Positions 62,212 through 64,000 of a stretch of DNA of 64,000 nt are shown here, one piece after another (position 1 is the stretch's first letter; each line of letters opens with the position of its first letter). The DNA is taken from positions 558,001-622,000 of the forward strand of contig NZ_WQGO01000001.1 of the NCBI RefSeq assembly GCF_013034685.1. Reading direction: 5' to 3'. Source of the DNA: Ruegeria lacuscaerulensis (lineage in GTDB: Bacteria; Pseudomonadota; Alphaproteobacteria; Rhodobacterales; Rhodobacteraceae). Position numbers and translations under genes: made by a program. The notes under the pieces are model-generated. The model did not search any database and had not been told where the DNA came from. It worked only from the letters and a program-made list of their open reading frames with translations.

Positions 62212-62642
62212 TGCGTATGGTGATTTCCCTCCTTGCAGGGTCCCTTTTCGGCGCGGGGCTGCTTTTGTCGGGCATGACCGACACCACCAAAGTTCAGGGT
62301 TGGTTGGACATTTTCGGAAATTGGGACCCGACGCTGGCCTTTGTGATGGGCGGCGCGATCGTGCCCATGTTCTTTGCCTGGCGACTGGCCGAGCACCGCC
62401 GCCCGTTGACTGGCGGGACGTTTCCGGCCCCATCCGCTCCCGAGCTTGACCGCAACCTGATCATCGGCTCGGTTATGTTCGGGATGGGTTGGGGGCTGTC
62501 GGGCCTGTGCCCCGGACCGGCCATTGCGTCGATCTCATATGGCGGAGTTGGCGGGATTGTGTTCCTTCTTGCGATGATTGCGGGGATGTATGCGGCCCCT
62601 GCGGTGGGGTCGAAACTGGACAGGGCGGCCAACGCGGCCTAA
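62211..62642 (+). CDS. YeeE/YedE-family membrane protein, subunit 2 (DUF6691-type)
   Basis: 143 residues, about four helices. GSLFGAGLLLSGMTDTTKVQGWLDIFGNWDPTLAF and GWGLSGLCPGPAIASI with the conserved cysteine are typical. The second half of the thiosulfate/sulfur-compound carrier formed with the previous protein (inference from order and overlap). Translationally coupled to it. Confidence 0.9.
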   Translation: MRMVISLLAGSLFGAGLLLSGMTDTTKVQGWLDIFGNWDPTLAFVMGGAIVPMFFAWRLAEHRRPLTGGTFPAPSAPELDRNLIIGSVMFGMGWGLSGLCPGPAIASISYGGVGGIVFLLAMIAGMYAAPAVGSKLDRAANAA

Positions 62643-62651
62643 TCAAACAGG

Positions 62652-63083
62652 ATGGAGATTCGCCCCATCACCCCCCGCTACGCCGTCTCGCCGCAAATCA
62701 CGGTCGAGGATGTCCCAGCCATTGTCGATGCAGGTTTCGTGAAGGTTATCTGCAACCGCCCGAATACTGAGGTGCCGGTCGATATGCAGTCTGACGCAAT
62801 CGGTCAGGCTGTTCGGGCGGCAGGGCTGGAATATGAGGTTCTGGAACTGACCCACCAGACGATGACGCCGGAAAACGTGGCCCGTCAGCGTGACCTTGCC
62901 GAAAACTGCACCGGGCCGGTTCTGGCCTATTGCGCCTCTGGCACGCGATGCTCGGTTGTCTGGGCCTTGGGACAATGTGACCGGATGAGCACCGATGACA
63001 TTCTAGAGGCCACAACCAAGGCGGGTTACGCACTGGAGAACCTGCGCCCGACGCTGGACCAAATTCGCGGCTCGACAGACTGA
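62652..63083 (+). CDS. DUF442 / TIGR01244 sulfurtransferase-phosphatase-like protein
   Basis: 143 residues. The segment AYCASGTRCSVVWAL contains the Cys-x5-Arg loop of dual-specificity phosphatases and related sulfurtransferases (C, then R after five residues), and the N-terminus RPITPRYAVSPQITVEDV matches the DUF442 start. In Blh proteins this domain is often fused to the metallo-lactamase; here it is separate. It probably moves sulfane sulfur in the same detoxification pathway. Nine bases after the second YeeE-like gene. Confidence 0.9.
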   Translation: MEIRPITPRYAVSPQITVEDVPAIVDAGFVKVICNRPNTEVPVDMQSDAIGQAVRAAGLEYEVLELTHQTMTPENVARQRDLAENCTGPVLAYCASGTRCSVVWALGQCDRMSTDDILEATTKAGYALENLRPTLDQIRGSTD

Positions 63084-63092
63084 TCTACCGCT

Positions 63093-64000
63093 TTACCCAA
63101 ATGCATCCGGGTTGTTTTCCAAACCAGCGAGTTTGGAAATTTCGGCGGCGATCTGATCAGAGTCGTTGAATTCCAGTGTCTCTGCTGTCAGATCGGGCTC
63201 CTTTATCGAGGGCTGACCTTCTTGCCTCGCTGTTTCTGCGTGGTGAGGTTGCTCGGTGGCCAACCGGGCTTCCAGAAACTCTTCGGTATTGGCCAGTGCT
63301 GGCAGTGGTGCATATTCATTTAGCCGCACTGCTCGCATCCCGCCACATTGGCCCAATCGTCCGACCGCGGCACGGGTGCGATCTATGGTCAGAACCTCGG
63401 CCCGATCCAACCGGGAGCCGGTAAGCGGCAATACATCGCCCGCCGAGAGCCCCGACAATGCAGCCAGCGGCAGGTTCATCCGGCAAATCACCGTGTTCAA
63501 TTCGGCCCGGACAACCCCGGTTGCCTGCTCCAGGCTCGGCCCCGAGGGGTCTTCGGGCACAATTTCAGCATCCGTGCCCGCCCGCTCGGGCAATAGCAGT
63601 GCAATATGGCCCTGACGCAACCCGCCACTCAATTCGACCGTCAGATCAAAGGTCAAATATGCGTCCTCAACCATGGCCAGGGACAACGATCGCATATCAG
63701 CAAGACGGGCTTTGAATTCATAACCGGTTAGGCCAGGCTGGCCGCCAGTGGGATCGGCTAAAGCATCGGCGCGACGCAGTGCCTCTTCGACCATTGGCGC
63801 GACCATGGCGGCATCCGTGTCTGTGAACGAACGACCGGCAGGAGGGTCAGGCATGACCTCTCCGATCGTTTGCACCTGAAGGATGGCCGATACCACCCCG
63901 ATATCCATACATACCGCTGCCGCGACTCCATCGGGATCTGAGAAGCGCAACAACAACCAATCGTCGCCTGCAAAATCGCCCAGTACATCCGGAGATCTTT
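63093..64000 (-). CDS. FliM/FliN-family flagellar motor switch protein, N-terminus missing
   Basis: The - strand frame runs off the right edge, so the start lies beyond the window; about 300 residues are visible. The SpoA-type region near the middle-to-end (GDVLPLTGSRLDRAEVLTIDR, then AVGRLGQCGGMRAVRL) identifies the C-terminal domain of a FliM/FliN protein, which helps build the switch ring that sets flagellar rotation. The tail after it is Glu/Gln-rich and not part of the domain. Upstream residues (DFAGDDWLLLRFSD) join smoothly. The gene converges on the sulfur operon. Confidence 0.8.
   Translation of the reverse strand, partial: RSPDVLGDFAGDDWLLLRFSDPDGVAAAVCMDIGVVSAILQVQTIGEVMPDPPAGRSFTDTDAAMVAPMVEEALRRADALADPTGGQPGLTGYEFKARLADMRSLSLAMVEDAYLTFDLTVELSGGLRQGHIALLLPERAGTDAEIVPEDPSGPSLEQATGVVRAELNTVICRMNLPLAALSGLSAGDVLPLTGSRLDRAEVLTIDRTRAAVGRLGQCGGMRAVRLNEYAPLPALANTEEFLEARLATEQPHHAETARQEGQPSIKEPDLTAETLEFNDSDQIAAEISKLAGLENNPDAFG

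Overview
The window reads as chromosomal DNA of an alphaproteobacterium of the Rhodobacterales (roseobacter-type). The reasons are the gene families present (GapR/DUF2312, TRAP transporters, a FliM/FliN-type motor protein, a PrsD/PrsE-like type I secretion operon), GC-rich coding outside one island, and two tRNA genes with encoded CCA. The placement is inferred from protein resemblance, since no rRNA or other decisive marker is present.

Layout. 1-5.7 kb: housekeeping genes (end of an amidase, NAD kinase, serine hydroxymethyltransferase, alpha/beta hydrolase, rhodanese). 5.7-15.7 kb: a leftward type I secretion operon (membrane-fusion protein, ABC exporter with a long disordered N-terminus, a 645-residue repeat protein and a ~799-residue Gly/Asp/Gln-rich protein). 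It lies divergent to a CsgD/VpsT-like LuxR regulator and an overlapping small HEPN-like gene. The two large proteins share a short motif (LSDND-x-LG). This is the best candidate here for an undescribed surface or matrix system. 15.8-16.8 kb: a 26-residue membrane ORF, an IS-end remnant, tRNA-Leu(UAA) and a small membrane protein. 16.9-21.3 kb: LysR, TauD-type dioxygenase, zinc alcohol dehydrogenase, a membrane protein and a Crp/Fnr regulator. 21.5-27.3 kb: IclR regulator, a complete TRAP transporter and a GMC oxidoreductase, apparently a catabolic unit. 27.3-28.9 kb: a frameshifted XRE regulator and a heavily decayed tyrosine integrase.

29.0-58.6 kb: a probable genomic island. An intact tyrosine integrase lies beside tRNA-Thr(UGU). 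A near-copy of the tRNA 3' end occurs at 28970, directly after the decayed integrase, and is proposed as the far attachment site. Cargo: an EamA exporter, truncated hemoglobin, Cache-domain adenylate cyclase, PsiE-like protein, Ca2+-type P-ATPase, a full arginine deiminase operon (two transporters, arcA, arcB, arcC), an Omp85-type barrel, an ion channel, GltS, PPK2, a patatin lipoprotein, an MFS transporter and an RND efflux pair. The arginine deiminase genes would yield ATP without respiration. Together with the globin, polyphosphate kinase and ion transporters this suggests a stress or low-oxygen fitness island (inference).

58.7-64 kb: chromosomal again. It holds a protein with a degenerate sulfotransferase-like N-terminus, GapR, two small proteins, a four-gene sulfur-detoxification operon (persulfide dioxygenase-like enzyme, two YeeE/YedE proteins, DUF442 sulfurtransferase) and the C-terminal part of a FliM/FliN-family protein that runs off the window. 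Positions and motifs were read by eye; no database search was run.
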